A DNA stretch of 64,000 bases from an uncultured Rhodospirillaceae bacterium (GTDB taxonomy: Bacteria; Pseudomonadota; Alphaproteobacteria; Reyranellales; Reyranellaceae). Positions within the stretch are counted from its first letter, which is position 1. Every line of letters starts with the position of its first letter. The notes beneath the pieces were generated by a model. The model did not search any database and was not told the DNA's origin. It was given only the letters and a program-made list of their open reading frames with translations. The DNA is taken from positions 248,001 to 312,000 of the forward strand of contig CAMFGZ010000002.1 of the NCBI GenBank assembly GCA_945952105.1, in the 5' to 3' direction. Below, piece after piece: positions 17,726 to 28,028 of this stretch. The position numbers and the translations under genes are program-made.

Positions 17726-17754
17726 GGGATACCAAATCGCCTCCCCAGTGGCAA
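17726..17754 (-). promoter_or_regulatory. Promoter of tRNA-Leu
   Basis: On the minus strand TTGCCA (17749-17754) and TATCCC (17726-17731) are spaced by 17 bases. The discriminator after the -10 box is GC-rich (CCGCGCC), the pattern of stringently controlled stable-RNA promoters. The predicted start is near 17719, giving a leader of about 11 bases. Confidence 0.6.
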
Positions 17755-17796
17755 GGCGGGCTTGCACGAAGACCCGGAAGTGCCGATTTTGCCGCC

Positions 17797-18483
17797 ATGA
17801 ACAGGCCCGAATGGCGCATCGCCGACAGCGCCGTCCCGTACGACGAGGCACTTGCCGCCATGGAGGCGCGCGTTGCGGACATCCGCGCCGGCCGTGCGGG
17901 CGAAATGATCTGGCTGCTGGAACATCCCCCGCTCTACACCGCCGGCACCAGCGCCCGCGCCCAGGACCTGCTCGAACCGGCGCGTTTTCCGGTCCATGTC
18001 GCCGGTCGCGGCGGGCAGTACACCTATCACGGCCCAGGCCAGCGCGTGGCCTATGCGATGCTCGACCTCAGGGCCCGCCGCCAGGACGTGCGCCGCTATG
18101 TCTCCGACCTCGAGGAATGGACCATCCGGACGCTCGGCCGCTTCAACGTGAAGGCCGAACGACGCGAGGGGCGCGTCGGCGTGTGGGTCGTGCGGCCCGA
18201 CAAGCCGCCTTTGCCGGACGGCACACCACGCGAGGACAAGATCGCCGCCATCGGCGTGCGCATCCGCCACTGGGTGGCCTTCCACGGCATCTCCATCAAC
18301 GTGGAGCCCGACCTTTCGCACTATGCGGGAATCGTTCCCTGCGGCATCGCCGACCACGGCGTCACCTCGCTGGTCGATCTCGGCCTGCCGGTCACGCTGG
18401 CCGACCTTGATGCAGCGCTTGCCGAGACTTTTGAGGAAGTGTTCGGCGCTAAGACCGAGGCTCTTCTTCCCATGGCCCTTTGA
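17797..18483 (+). CDS. lipB: Lipoyl(octanoyl) transferase
   Basis: Transfers octanoate from ACP to lipoyl domains of pyruvate and 2-oxoglutarate dehydrogenase and the glycine cleavage system. The 228-residue protein has [17 protein letters not shown], the catalytic lysine K148 in [15 protein letters not shown] and the acyl-accepting cysteine C182 in [15 protein letters not shown], all standard for LipB. It is divergent from tRNA-Leu. Its last 35 bases overlap the 3' end of the ParE toxin gene on the other strand. Confidence 0.95.
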   Translation: MNRPEWRIADSAVPYDEALAAMEARVADIRAGRAGEMIWLLEHPPLYTAGTSARAQDLLEPARFPVHVAGRGGQYTYHGPGQRVAYAMLDLRARRQDVRRYVSDLEEWTIRTLGRFNVKAERREGRVGVWVVRPDKPPLPDGTPREDKIAAIGVRIRHWVAFHGISINVEPDLSHYAGIVPCGIADHGVTSLVDLGLPVTLADLDAALAETFEEVFGAKTEALLPMAL

Positions 18484-18775
18484 GCAGCGCCTCCAGGTCG
18501 CGCGCGACATGCACGATGCGCACGATCTGAACGGCGCCACGGGCCACGAAGTAGAGGATCACATACGATTCGAAGCCCGAAACCGGCCGGGCGCGCAGGC
18601 CTCTGACGATGCCGTCGAACCGGGGTGAGCCGATTCGTGGATGGCGCCGCAGGACTCCGAACGCTTGTTCGACCTTGTCCAGAAAACGGTAGGCAGCGCG
18701 AGTATTGCGCTCGGCAATGTAGGCGGCGTGCTCGTCGATGTCCTCGACCGCCCGTCGCCGCTGAACCAGCTTCAC
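18449..18775 (-). CDS. ParE/RelE-superfamily toxin
   Basis: Toxin half of a type II toxin-antitoxin pair; ParE proteins poison DNA gyrase, though this has not been shown here. From a GTG at 18773-18775 the protein is 108 residues: [46 protein letters not shown] (given in two parts), then [17 protein letters not shown] and the C-terminal strand [17 protein letters not shown], a clear RelE/ParE fold. The GTG overlaps the antitoxin stop by four bases (GTGA). The last 35 bases are antisense to the end of lipB. Confidence 0.88.
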   Translation of the reverse strand: MKLVQRRRAVEDIDEHAAYIAERNTRAAYRFLDKVEQAFGVLRRHPRIGSPRFDGIVRGLRARPVSGFESYVILYFVARGAVQIVRIVHVARDLEALLKGPWEEEPRS

Positions 18776-19029
18776 GAGCGTCTTTTCGCGATCGTCCGTC
18801 GCAGGTTTTCGCGCCGCCTCCGCCAAAAGACAGGGTCATCGGGTTCGACAGGGCTTTCCAGCCCCTCGCGAACCAACTCGGCCAGCCGCTGCTCGGCGCT
18901 GCGCTGCTGATCCTTCCGAATCAAGTCGCGGACATACTCGCTCGAAGAGGCATAGCGTCCTGCCGCGATCTCCCGGTCGATATGTGCCTTGAGTTCCGGC
19001 GAGATCGCCACATTCATGGTGGTAGCCAT
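18772..19029 (-). CDS. ParD-family ribbon-helix-helix antitoxin
   Basis: Antitoxin and DNA-binding autorepressor. The 85-residue protein opens MATTMNVAISPELKAHIDREI, with the ribbon strand followed by RYASSSEYVRDLIRKDQQRSAEQRLAELV, the classic ParD/CC2985-like layout; the C-terminal half, rich in Arg and Pro, should wrap the toxin. It precedes the toxin with a 4-base overlap. A perfect 21-bp palindrome starts 17 bases upstream of the ATG and is the expected operator. Confidence 0.9.
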   Translation of the reverse strand: MATTMNVAISPELKAHIDREIAAGRYASSSEYVRDLIRKDQQRSAEQRLAELVREGLESPVEPDDPVFWRRRRENLRRTIAKRRS

Positions 19030-19045
19030 CTGGGCAACATAGGAT

Positions 19046-19066
19046 GATTGGCAATATTTGCCAATC
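19046..19066. promoter_or_regulatory. Probable ParD operator (21-bp perfect palindrome)
   Basis: Arms GATTGGCAA (19046-19054) and TTGCCAATC (19058-19066) surround TAT. It lies in the 45-base gap between acyP and the antitoxin start, is AT-rich against its surroundings, and sits where toxin-antitoxin complexes bind to repress their own operon. Confidence 0.8.
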
Positions 19067-19074
19067 GTGCCGGT

Positions 19075-19356
19075 TCAGGCCGTCGGCAGCCGCGTAAATC
19101 CCGACGGCAGGATGTCGAGATCGACCGGCTCGACGTCCACGGCATCGACTTTCGCCATCTTCGGCCCGCGGCGGCAGGCTTCGATCATCTTGCCGACCGC
19201 CGCATCGTCGCCGACGACCAGCGCCTCGACCGAGCCGTCCACACGGTTTCGCACCCAGCCCTTCAGCCCGAGCCTCTGCGCGGTGGCCATCGCCCAGTCG
19301 CGATAGCCCACGCCCTGGACGCGGCCGGTGATGCCGAGGCGCGCCTGCAACGCCAT
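19075..19356 (-). CDS. acyP: Acylphosphatase
   Basis: Hydrolyses acyl phosphates such as acetyl-, carbamoyl- or 1,3-bisphosphoglycerate. The 93-residue protein has the signature GRVQGVGYRDW (catalytic R19), then GWVRNRVDGSVEA with catalytic N37, normal for the family. It lies four bases after the pccA stop on the same strand and is probably the last gene of the pcc operon; the ParD palindrome follows. Confidence 0.95.
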   Translation of the reverse strand: MALQARLGITGRVQGVGYRDWAMATAQRLGLKGWVRNRVDGSVEALVVGDDAAVGKMIEACRRGPKMAKVDAVDVEPVDLDILPSGFTRLPTA

Positions 19357-19360
19357 GCGC

Positions 19361-21436
<2,076 letters not shown>

Positions 21437-21438
21437 GC

Positions 21439-21657
21439 TCACATTCCTTCTTTTCTGCGATCGAAGAAGCCCTTGGCCCACAGCGAGTGGGCGGCGATCA
21501 GGGGCAACCAGACGATGAGGACCCACAGCCACCACGGATACTGACGGCTCACGATGAAATTCAACGGGATGATCACGAGCAGCGTCAGGAGCCCAGCGAT
21601 CTGGTGCTTGCGCACGATCCGGCTGCGCCTCATGCGCTCCTCGGGAGAGAGATGCAC
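21439..21657 (-). CDS. Small two-transmembrane protein (2TM-like)
   Basis: A 72-residue inner-membrane protein between pccB and pccA. Two helices are visible: about 20-36 (AGLLTLLVIIPLNFIV) and 42-57 (WWLWVLIVWLPLIAAHS), joined by a short RQYPWW turn; both ends are basic, so both face the cytoplasm. It resembles the 2TM domain family, of unknown function. The start is a GTG at 21655-21657; an ATG at 21633 with a close GAGGAG is an alternative. Its fixed place inside the pcc operon suggests a link with carboxylase localisation, which is only inference. Confidence 0.75.
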   Translation of the reverse strand: MHLSPEERMRRSRIVRKHQIAGLLTLLVIIPLNFIVSRQYPWWLWVLIVWLPLIAAHSLWAKGFFDRRKEGM

Positions 21658-21667
21658 GTCGTTCCGC

Positions 21668-23200
21668 TCACAGAGGAACGTTGCCGTGCTTGCGCCACGG
21701 GTTCTCGAGCTTCTTGGTCTCGAGCGTGGCCAGCGCCTTGCAGATGCGGCGGCGCGTGCCGTGCGGCATGATCACGTCGTCGATGAAGCCGCGATTGGCC
21801 GCCACGAACGGATTGGCGAACTTCTCGCGATACTCCTCGGTGCGCGCCGCGATCTTCTTGGCGTCGCCGATGTCGGAGCGGAAAATGATCTCCACCGCGC
21901 CCTTGGCGCCCATCACCGCGATCTCGGCGCCCGGCCAGGCATAGTTCACGTCGCCGCGCAGGTGCTTCGAGGCCATGACGTCGTAGGCGCCGCCATAGGC
22001 CTTGCGGGTGATCACCGTCACCTTCGGCACCGTGGCCTCGGCATAGGCGTAGAGCAGCTTGGCGCCATGCTTGATGATGCCGCCATATTCCTGCGTCGTG
22101 CCCGGCAGGAAGCCCGGCACGTCGACGAAGGTCACGATCGGGATGTTGAAGGCATCGCAGAAGCGCACGAAGCGCGCCGCCTTGCGCGAGCTGTCGATGT
22201 CGAGGCAGCCGGCCAGCACCATCGGCTGGTTGGCGACGAAGCCCACCGAGCGCCCGGCCATGCGGCCGAAACCCACCACCATGTTGGCGGCCCATTCGGG
22301 CGACAGTTCGAAGAAGTCGCCCTCGTCCACGACCTTCAGGATCAGCTCCTTGATGTCGTAGGGCTTGTTGGGATTCTCCGGCACCAACGTGTCGAGCGAG
22401 AGGTCGTCGCGATCGATCGGGTCGAGCGTCGTGCGGACCGGCGCCTTCTCGCGGTTGTTCGACGGCAGGAAGTCGACGAAGCGGCGGAGCTGCAGCAGCG
22501 CCTCGATGTCGTTCTCGAAGGCGAGATCGGCCACGCCCGACTTCTGCGTATGCGTAAGCGCGCCGCCCAGCTCCTCCTGCGTCACCGTCTCGTGCGTGAC
22601 GGTCTTCACCACGTCGGGACCGGTGACGAACATGTAGGAGCTGTCCTTCACCATGAAGATGAAGTCGGTCATCGCCGGCGAATAGACCGCGCCGCCGGCA
22701 CAGGGACCCATTACCATGGAGATCTGCGGAATCACGCCCGAGGCCAGCACGTTCTTCTGGAAGACGTCGGCATAGCCTGCCAGCGAATCGACACCCTCCT
22801 GGATGCGCGCGCCTCCCGAGTCGTTGAGGCCAAGCACCGGAGCGCCGACCTTCATCGCCATGTCCATGACCTTGCAGATCTTGGCGGCGTGCATGCCGGA
22901 CAATGCACCACCGAAGACCGTGAAATCCTGGCTGAAGACATAGACCAGGCGGCCGTTGATCGTGCCGTGGCCGGTGACCACGCCGTCACCCGGGATCTTC
23001 TGGTTCTCCATGCCGAAATCGATCGAACGATGCTCGACGAACATGTCGTATTCCTCGAACGAGCCCGGATCGAGCAGCGCATCGATGCGCTCGCGCGCCG
23101 TCAGCTTGCCCTTGGCGTGCTGCGCCTCGATACGGCGCTCGCCGCCGCCCAGACGCGCCGCGGCCCGCCTGCGCTCGAGTTCTTCCAACATTTTCTGCAT
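21668..23200 (-). CDS. pccB: Propionyl-CoA carboxylase, carboxyltransferase beta subunit
   Basis: Moves the carboxyl group from biotin to propionyl-CoA. The 510-residue protein begins [20 protein letters not shown] and shows the carboxyltransferase N-domain ([46 protein letters not shown]) and C-domain ([30 protein letters not shown], in parts), typical PccB. ATG 23198-23200 has GGAG at good spacing. It is followed by the 2TM gene and pccA on the same strand. Confidence 0.95.
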   Translation of the reverse strand: MQKMLEELERRRAAARLGGGERRIEAQHAKGKLTARERIDALLDPGSFEEYDMFVEHRSIDFGMENQKIPGDGVVTGHGTINGRLVYVFSQDFTVFGGALSGMHAAKICKVMDMAMKVGAPVLGLNDSGGARIQEGVDSLAGYADVFQKNVLASGVIPQISMVMGPCAGGAVYSPAMTDFIFMVKDSSYMFVTGPDVVKTVTHETVTQEELGGALTHTQKSGVADLAFENDIEALLQLRRFVDFLPSNNREKAPVRTTLDPIDRDDLSLDTLVPENPNKPYDIKELILKVVDEGDFFELSPEWAANMVVGFGRMAGRSVGFVANQPMVLAGCLDIDSSRKAARFVRFCDAFNIPIVTFVDVPGFLPGTTQEYGGIIKHGAKLLYAYAEATVPKVTVITRKAYGGAYDVMASKHLRGDVNYAWPGAEIAVMGAKGAVEIIFRSDIGDAKKIAARTEEYREKFANPFVAANRGFIDDVIMPHGTRRRICKALATLETKKLENPWRKHGNVPL

Positions 23201-23250
23201 CAATATCTCCGGCCTTCGGGATCAGTTTTCGGCCAATAACGCCATCACGT

Positions 23251-24123
23251 CTAGCGGAGGAATCGTCTCTCGTTATCCTTCACCGTTCCCATCCCCTGCA
23301 AATCGAAGACCTCGTCGACGGTTGCGATGCTGCCCTCGACACCATGGATGCCGCCGTCCTTGCGGATCTGGGCGAAGGTCTTTCGCATCGCACCGACCGC
23401 GGCGCGGATCGCATGGTTGCCCCAGATCAGCAGCCCGACCTTCTTGAGCTCCTTCACCCGCGCCACCGTCATCTGCGGATAGGCGGTCGGCACCAGGGCG
23501 ATCGGCACCCCGCCGTCCCACGCCTTGATGAAGGCCTCGATCTCGTCCGGCGTCTTCTGCTTGGAATGGACGAGGATCAGGTCGGCGCCCGCCGCCTCGT
23601 AGGCCCGCGCCCGCTTCAACGCCTCCTCCTGTCCGAGGCCCGCGATCAGGGCCTCGGTGCGCGCCACGACGACAAGATCCGGATCGCGACGGGCCGCACG
23701 CGCCGCTTCGATCTTGCCCTGGAACTCCTCGATGCGGACCATGTCCTGCCGGCCGCCGGCGATCAGGCTGGTGACCTTGGGGAAGCTCTTGTCCTCCATC
23801 ACGATCGCAGCCACGCCGGCGCGCTCGTACTGTTCCACGGCATAGAGGACGTTGATGGCGTTGCCGAAGCCGGTGTCGATGTCGGCCACCACAGGGAGGC
23901 CCGAACGATCGGCCATTGCCCGCGTCATGTCGAGATGCTGGGTCATGGATACGACGCTGACGTCCGGCACGCCGTACATCGCGGAAAGCTCGAAGCCCGA
24001 TGCCCAGATCGCATCGAAGCCGGCCTCCGCCGCGAGCATCGCCGACAGCGGGCTGTGCGCCGCCATCGCCTCGGCGACTCCCTTTTCCGCCATCACCTTC
24101 CGAAGCCTGGTGCCCGCTCCCAT
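23251..24123 (-). CDS. Phosphonopyruvate hydrolase-like protein (PEP mutase/isocitrate lyase superfamily)
   Basis: The 290-residue TIM-barrel protein has the superfamily Mg2+ site ADIDTGFGN (D81, D83) and the gating-loop motif EDKSFPKVTSL. PEP mutases carry Asn at the loop position held here by T118, and phosphonopyruvate hydrolase carries Thr, so cleavage of phosphonopyruvate to pyruvate and phosphate is the best guess. The long match to PphA-type features (ASGFELSA, GRQDMVRIEEFQGKI, HSRQKTPDE-like HSKQKTPDE) is from memory. No phosphonate transport or transaminase genes are near. It is 50 bases upstream of pccB, same strand. A 2-methylisocitrate lyase is less likely. Confidence 0.75.
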   Translation of the reverse strand: MGAGTRLRKVMAEKGVAEAMAAHSPLSAMLAAEAGFDAIWASGFELSAMYGVPDVSVVSMTQHLDMTRAMADRSGLPVVADIDTGFGNAINVLYAVEQYERAGVAAIVMEDKSFPKVTSLIAGGRQDMVRIEEFQGKIEAARAARRDPDLVVVARTEALIAGLGQEEALKRARAYEAAGADLILVHSKQKTPDEIEAFIKAWDGGVPIALVPTAYPQMTVARVKELKKVGLLIWGNHAIRAAVGAMRKTFAQIRKDGGIHGVEGSIATVDEVFDLQGMGTVKDNERRFLR

Positions 24124-24132
24124 AACTCCCCC

Positions 24133-24849
24133 TCAGCCGCGCAGACGCGCGTTTTCCAGCAATGAAAGAAAGCGCGCAGCCGCCTCGATATCCCGCCGCA
24201 CGCCCTCGCGCTGCTTTTCGGCGGTCGGATCGTCGCCCCAGCGATCGATCTGGTAAAGCTCGTCGGTCTGCGCGGCCGTAAAGGCCTCCGCCGCATCGAG
24301 ACGACCGTCCGACACGGCCAGGGCGATCACCACCGATCCCGCCGCGTGGGTGAGATTGTACAGCGCCGAAAGTGCCAGATCGCCATGCGCGGCCACCGCC
24401 TCATGGAGCCTCGCTTTTGCGTCCTGCGGCTGTTCGACGAAGCCGATCCCTTCGGCCGTCACCAGACGTGCGCCATGACGGTCGGCGGCCCATTCGAGCA
24501 ACGGCTGCCAGCGATCCTGCTGCAACCTCACCAGGCTCTCCGGCGCGCTGGCCCGATAGCAGAGCAGGTCGGAGCCGGCATACTTCGCAGTGTCGCCGAT
24601 CACCTCGTCCCGCCGTGAAACCACGCGGTCGAGGCCGGTCGCCGCCAGGCGCGTGAGCGGCAGGTGCGCGGCGTTGATCTCCGCCTTTTCGGGTACGCCG
24701 GCCCATTCGGCCGCGATGGCTTCCGCGAGCGCCTGCGTCGGCACCACCAGCGTCGCCTTGGCAGGCGTCCGCATCGGCTTGCCATCCAGCAGCACGAGAA
24801 AGCCGCCCTCGCCCGCCGCAACAGCCGTGTCTTTGTAGAACCGCTTCAT
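24133..24849 (-). CDS. ATP12-family F1-ATPase assembly chaperone
   Basis: ATP12 proteins bind the F1 alpha subunit and help assemble ATP synthase; they are found in mitochondria and alphaproteobacteria. The 238-residue protein begins MKRFYKDTAVAAGEGGFLVLLDGKPMRTPAK, the conserved N-terminal hallmark, then LPLTRLAATGLDRV, GSDLLCYRA and ALYNLTHAAGSVVIALAV. It ends nine bases before the phosphonopyruvate hydrolase-like gene, so they may be co-transcribed although functionally unrelated. Confidence 0.9.
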   Translation of the reverse strand: MKRFYKDTAVAAGEGGFLVLLDGKPMRTPAKATLVVPTQALAEAIAAEWAGVPEKAEINAAHLPLTRLAATGLDRVVSRRDEVIGDTAKYAGSDLLCYRASAPESLVRLQQDRWQPLLEWAADRHGARLVTAEGIGFVEQPQDAKARLHEAVAAHGDLALSALYNLTHAAGSVVIALAVSDGRLDAAEAFTAAQTDELYQIDRWGDDPTAEKQREGVRRDIEAAARFLSLLENARLRG

Positions 24850-24947
24850 TCAGCTCCCGGACCAACCACGATGCGGAATCCGCGAACCGGCAGTCACATC
24901 GTCGCGTCGGGATTACACGCCGGGACGGCCGGACGACAAGGGCGGCC

Positions 24948-26969
24948 TTAGCGCTGCTGGCTGCGCTGGGGACCGGGAGTCTGCGCCGCCGGCCGCGACG
25001 CCCGCTGGCGGGCGTCGGAAGTCGGAACCGGCAACTGCGCCCTCAGGCCGGGCCGCAGCGCTTCCACGCGGGGTGCCAGGACCGCGCAGGCATTTGCGCC
25101 GGCCTGCCGTCCAGCCTGCGCCACCTGGGCGACCAGGCTGGGGATCGTGCCGCCGCCCACCAGCAGCTTGGACAGGTTGGGATCAAGACCGCTCGCCGTC
25201 TGTTTGCCCGCGCCGCCCTTGATGCGCATCGGCGTGGCGAGCGCGGCGTTCTGGTTGTCGCGCGCCTCGGGCGCCACGATGAATTCCCAGCCCTCGGTGC
25301 GCAGGTGGAAATAGCCGCCGCCAACCAGCACGCCGCGCGGCGTGTCGACGACGAGGCGCCGCAGGTTGGCGACGCCGCTGCTGACCTCGAAGCGCCCGGC
25401 GAGGCAGTTAAAGGGCACACCGGCATCGGTGCCGCCGAGGAGCCGCTGCGTCTCCGGCGGCCAGTTCGCGAGCTGGCTGTGCGGCCAGAATCCCTTGCCC
25501 ATCGCGACATCGATCGAGCCGCTGGCCGAGTTCAGCGCATCGCGCGTCGTACGGCCGCTGCCGCGCAGGCGAAGATCGACATCAGCCACGCCGTCGCGCA
25601 GGCCGAGATCAAGCCCAAGGAGCGTCGAGAGTTCGCCGAGCGCGACGCGATTGGCCGTCGCCGTCAGCGTGGTCTGGCCGAGGCGACCGGCCGGGTCATA
25701 GACGAGATCGACACCAGCGGAGCCACCGCCGACGGTCGCGGCCGCGCGGAAGGTGAAACGCGTCTCGCCCGAAACCAGGGTCACCGACGCGTTCTGCATC
25801 TTCGCAGCGAGACCCACGACCTCGCCCAGACGCACCGTCACCGAAAGGGCGGAACGGCCGAGCCAGTTCGCCACGAACGGCATCGTCGGAATGAGGCGCG
25901 GCGGCTGAACGGGCGCCTGCGAAGGGGGCGCCGCGACCACGGGCGGCGCCTTCAACTCCGAAACATCGAGCCGGCTGATGTCGGCATTCACCAGGATCGT
26001 GGGCGTGCCCTTGCGATCGACACGGAACAACGCCTCACCGGCCGCCTCGCTGGAGCCGACCTTCAGCGACGTGACCTCGACCTTGAAGCCGTTGCGCTGC
26101 GTCGACGCCTTGCTGTTCATCGCATAGGGGCCACCCGACGGGACGGGCAGGCGGACATAGGGTCCGAACACCGAGACGTCGGGTCCCTCGGAATTGATCT
26201 GCAGTGAGGTGCCCTTGGCGTTGATGCTGCCCTTGATCGAGATCTTGCCGCCGCCGAAACCGCCCTGCAGGTCGATGTTGCCCGGCAGGCCGGCCATCCA
26301 GCCGTTGAACGAGCCGGCGGTCCCCGCGAGGTCCATCGGCACGCCCTGCGCCACGCCGAACCGTCCATCGACCTGCAGGGTCTGGTTCGGCGCCTGCGCC
26401 TTCAGGGCGGCATTCGGTATTTCGACCACGACGGGCGGACGGCCCGTGCCCTCGGAAACGGTGAGGACGGAATCGCGGATCTCGACGGTACTGATCCACG
26501 GGAAGGCAGCCGTCGTACGCAGCCGGAGCGAGCGGTTGTCGCCGGGATGGGGACCGGACCCGTCGGGCGGCGGCAGCATCTCGAGGTTGGCGTCGCCAAC
26601 CTCGTTTCGCTCGACCAGGATGTCGGCGCCCTCGAGCACGATGCGGCCGATCTTCACCTCGCCGAGGAACAGCGAGAACGGGTCGAGGAACAGCGTCAGT
26701 CGGCGCACGCGGGCCATGTCCGGCCGCGAGCCCCAGGAGGCGTTCGAGAGCGTCACGCCCTCCGCGACCATGGCCGGCTCGCTGCCGAGCCTGACGGTAA
26801 GCGGCACGCGAGCCGCCAGTTCCCGGCCCGTGACCTTGCGGACCTGCTCGGTCAATCGAGCCTGGTAGCGTGAGAGGTCCCGGGTGGCCGCCCAGACGAC
26901 GCCGACGACGGCGGCGATCGGCACCGCCACCGCCGTGATCACCGCCACGCGCCTCCAGGGAATCCGCAT
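24948..26969 (-). CDS. AsmA-family protein
   Basis: Large envelope protein anchored in the inner membrane, of the AsmA group linked to outer-membrane biogenesis and lipid transport. From ATG 26967-26969 it is 673 residues: a membrane helix at about 8-29, the AsmA N-terminal domain (GRELAARVPLTVRLGSEPAMVAEGVTLSNASWGS, read in parts), a long beta-rich middle and the C-terminal AsmA_2 region (LGLRDGVADVDLRLRGSG). The last 50 residues are Pro/Arg/Gln-rich. It starts 16 bases after the rluC stop on the same strand. Confidence 0.88.
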   Translation of the reverse strand: MRIPWRRVAVITAVAVPIAAVVGVVWAATRDLSRYQARLTEQVRKVTGRELAARVPLTVRLGSEPAMVAEGVTLSNASWGSRPDMARVRRLTLFLDPFSLFLGEVKIGRIVLEGADILVERNEVGDANLEMLPPPDGSGPHPGDNRSLRLRTTAAFPWISTVEIRDSVLTVSEGTGRPPVVVEIPNAALKAQAPNQTLQVDGRFGVAQGVPMDLAGTAGSFNGWMAGLPGNIDLQGGFGGGKISIKGSINAKGTSLQINSEGPDVSVFGPYVRLPVPSGGPYAMNSKASTQRNGFKVEVTSLKVGSSEAAGEALFRVDRKGTPTILVNADISRLDVSELKAPPVVAAPPSQAPVQPPRLIPTMPFVANWLGRSALSVTVRLGEVVGLAAKMQNASVTLVSGETRFTFRAAATVGGGSAGVDLVYDPAGRLGQTTLTATANRVALGELSTLLGLDLGLRDGVADVDLRLRGSGRTTRDALNSASGSIDVAMGKGFWPHSQLANWPPETQRLLGGTDAGVPFNCLAGRFEVSSGVANLRRLVVDTPRGVLVGGGYFHLRTEGWEFIVAPEARDNQNAALATPMRIKGGAGKQTASGLDPNLSKLLVGGGTIPSLVAQVAQAGRQAGANACAVLAPRVEALRPGLRAQLPVPTSDARQRASRPAAQTPGPQRSQQR

Positions 26970-26985
26970 CCTGTTCGATTCTCGC

Positions 26986-27993
26986 TCAAACACCGTCCGT
27001 CGAAAAGCCAAATGCCTCGACGGTGCGGCGGAAGTGAGGTGGCAGTTCGGCCTGTGCCCTGAGCTCGCCCTTGCCCGACGGGTGCGGCAGCGTCAGGCGA
27101 CGAGCATGCAGATGCAGCTTGCGCGCGTCGGCGATGGTCGACAGCAGCGCTTCCTCGCCGCCGTACTTGCGGTCGCCGAGGATCGGACAGCCGATGGCTG
27201 CACAGTGGACGCGGAGCTGATGGGTCCGGCCGGTGCGCGGCCACAGGGCCAGCATCGCCGCGCGCCGGCTGGCACTGTCGACCACGCGGAAATGGGTGAG
27301 CGCCTTCTGGCCGTTCTCCTCGTCGACCTGCATGAGCTCGCGGTCGAAGGCGCCCGGCCGCTTGGCCAGCGGCAGGTTGATCGTACCCTCCTTCTTCGGA
27401 GGCACGCCGACCACGATCGCCCAATAGAGCTTCTCGGTCTCACGGTCGCGAAACGACTCCGACAGGCGCTTGGCCGCCTGTCCGGTCCGCGCGATCAGCA
27501 GCAGCCCGCTGGTGTCCTTGTCGAGCCGATGCACCAGTTTCGGCCGCTGCTCGAAGCCGAAGCGCAATCCGTCCAGCATGCCGTCGATATGCTTCTCGGT
27601 GCCGCTGCCGCCTTGCACGGCGAGGCCGGGCGGCTTGTTCAGCACGATCACATGATCGTCGCGATGGATGACCATCTTCTGGATCTCGGCGGCGTCCCGG
27701 TCCGAGATGGTGGGACCGGCAGGAGAAGATGAAGACCGTGGCTTGGGCGCGGGCGTATTCGTGACGCCGGGCGGCAGACGGATCGACTGGCCCGGTTCTA
27801 CCCGGTCCTTGCCTTCTGCCCGCTTGCCCTCGATCCGCACCTGGCCGGTGCGCAGCAGCTTCTGCAGCGCCCCATGGCTCAGCTCGGGGAAATGGCGCTG
27901 GAACCAGCGGTCGAGACGCATGTCGGCCTCGTCCTCGGTGACGGTACGGCTCTGGACCTGACGGGTACCACCAGTGGCGGGGCTCTGGCTCAT
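26986..27993 (-). CDS. rluC: RluC/RluD-type 23S rRNA pseudouridine synthase
   Basis: Converts uridines to pseudouridine in 23S rRNA. The 335-residue protein has an N-terminal S4 RNA-binding domain (about 20-75), a disordered Pro/Ser linker, and the RluA catalytic domain with VHRLDKDTSG (catalytic D158), GRTHQLRVH and a conserved C-terminal ALLHLHA-like segment. ATG 27991-27993 is preferred to one seven codons upstream. The S4 domain and linker favour RluC; RluD cannot be excluded. It is divergent from the alpha/beta hydrolase across 35 bases. Confidence 0.87.
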   Translation of the reverse strand: MSQSPATGGTRQVQSRTVTEDEADMRLDRWFQRHFPELSHGALQKLLRTGQVRIEGKRAEGKDRVEPGQSIRLPPGVTNTPAPKPRSSSSPAGPTISDRDAAEIQKMVIHRDDHVIVLNKPPGLAVQGGSGTEKHIDGMLDGLRFGFEQRPKLVHRLDKDTSGLLLIARTGQAAKRLSESFRDRETEKLYWAIVVGVPPKKEGTINLPLAKRPGAFDRELMQVDEENGQKALTHFRVVDSASRRAAMLALWPRTGRTHQLRVHCAAIGCPILGDRKYGGEEALLSTIADARKLHLHARRLTLPHPSGKGELRAQAELPPHFRRTVEAFGFSTDGV

Positions 27994-28028
27994 GGCGCAC
28001 AACCTAAGGGACAAGCTACACAGGGTCC

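Noticed and set aside
18449..19066. A larger defence island around the toxin-antitoxin pair
   Set aside because: Both sides are housekeeping genes (lipB, acyP-pcc), with no nuclease, restriction or phage gene.
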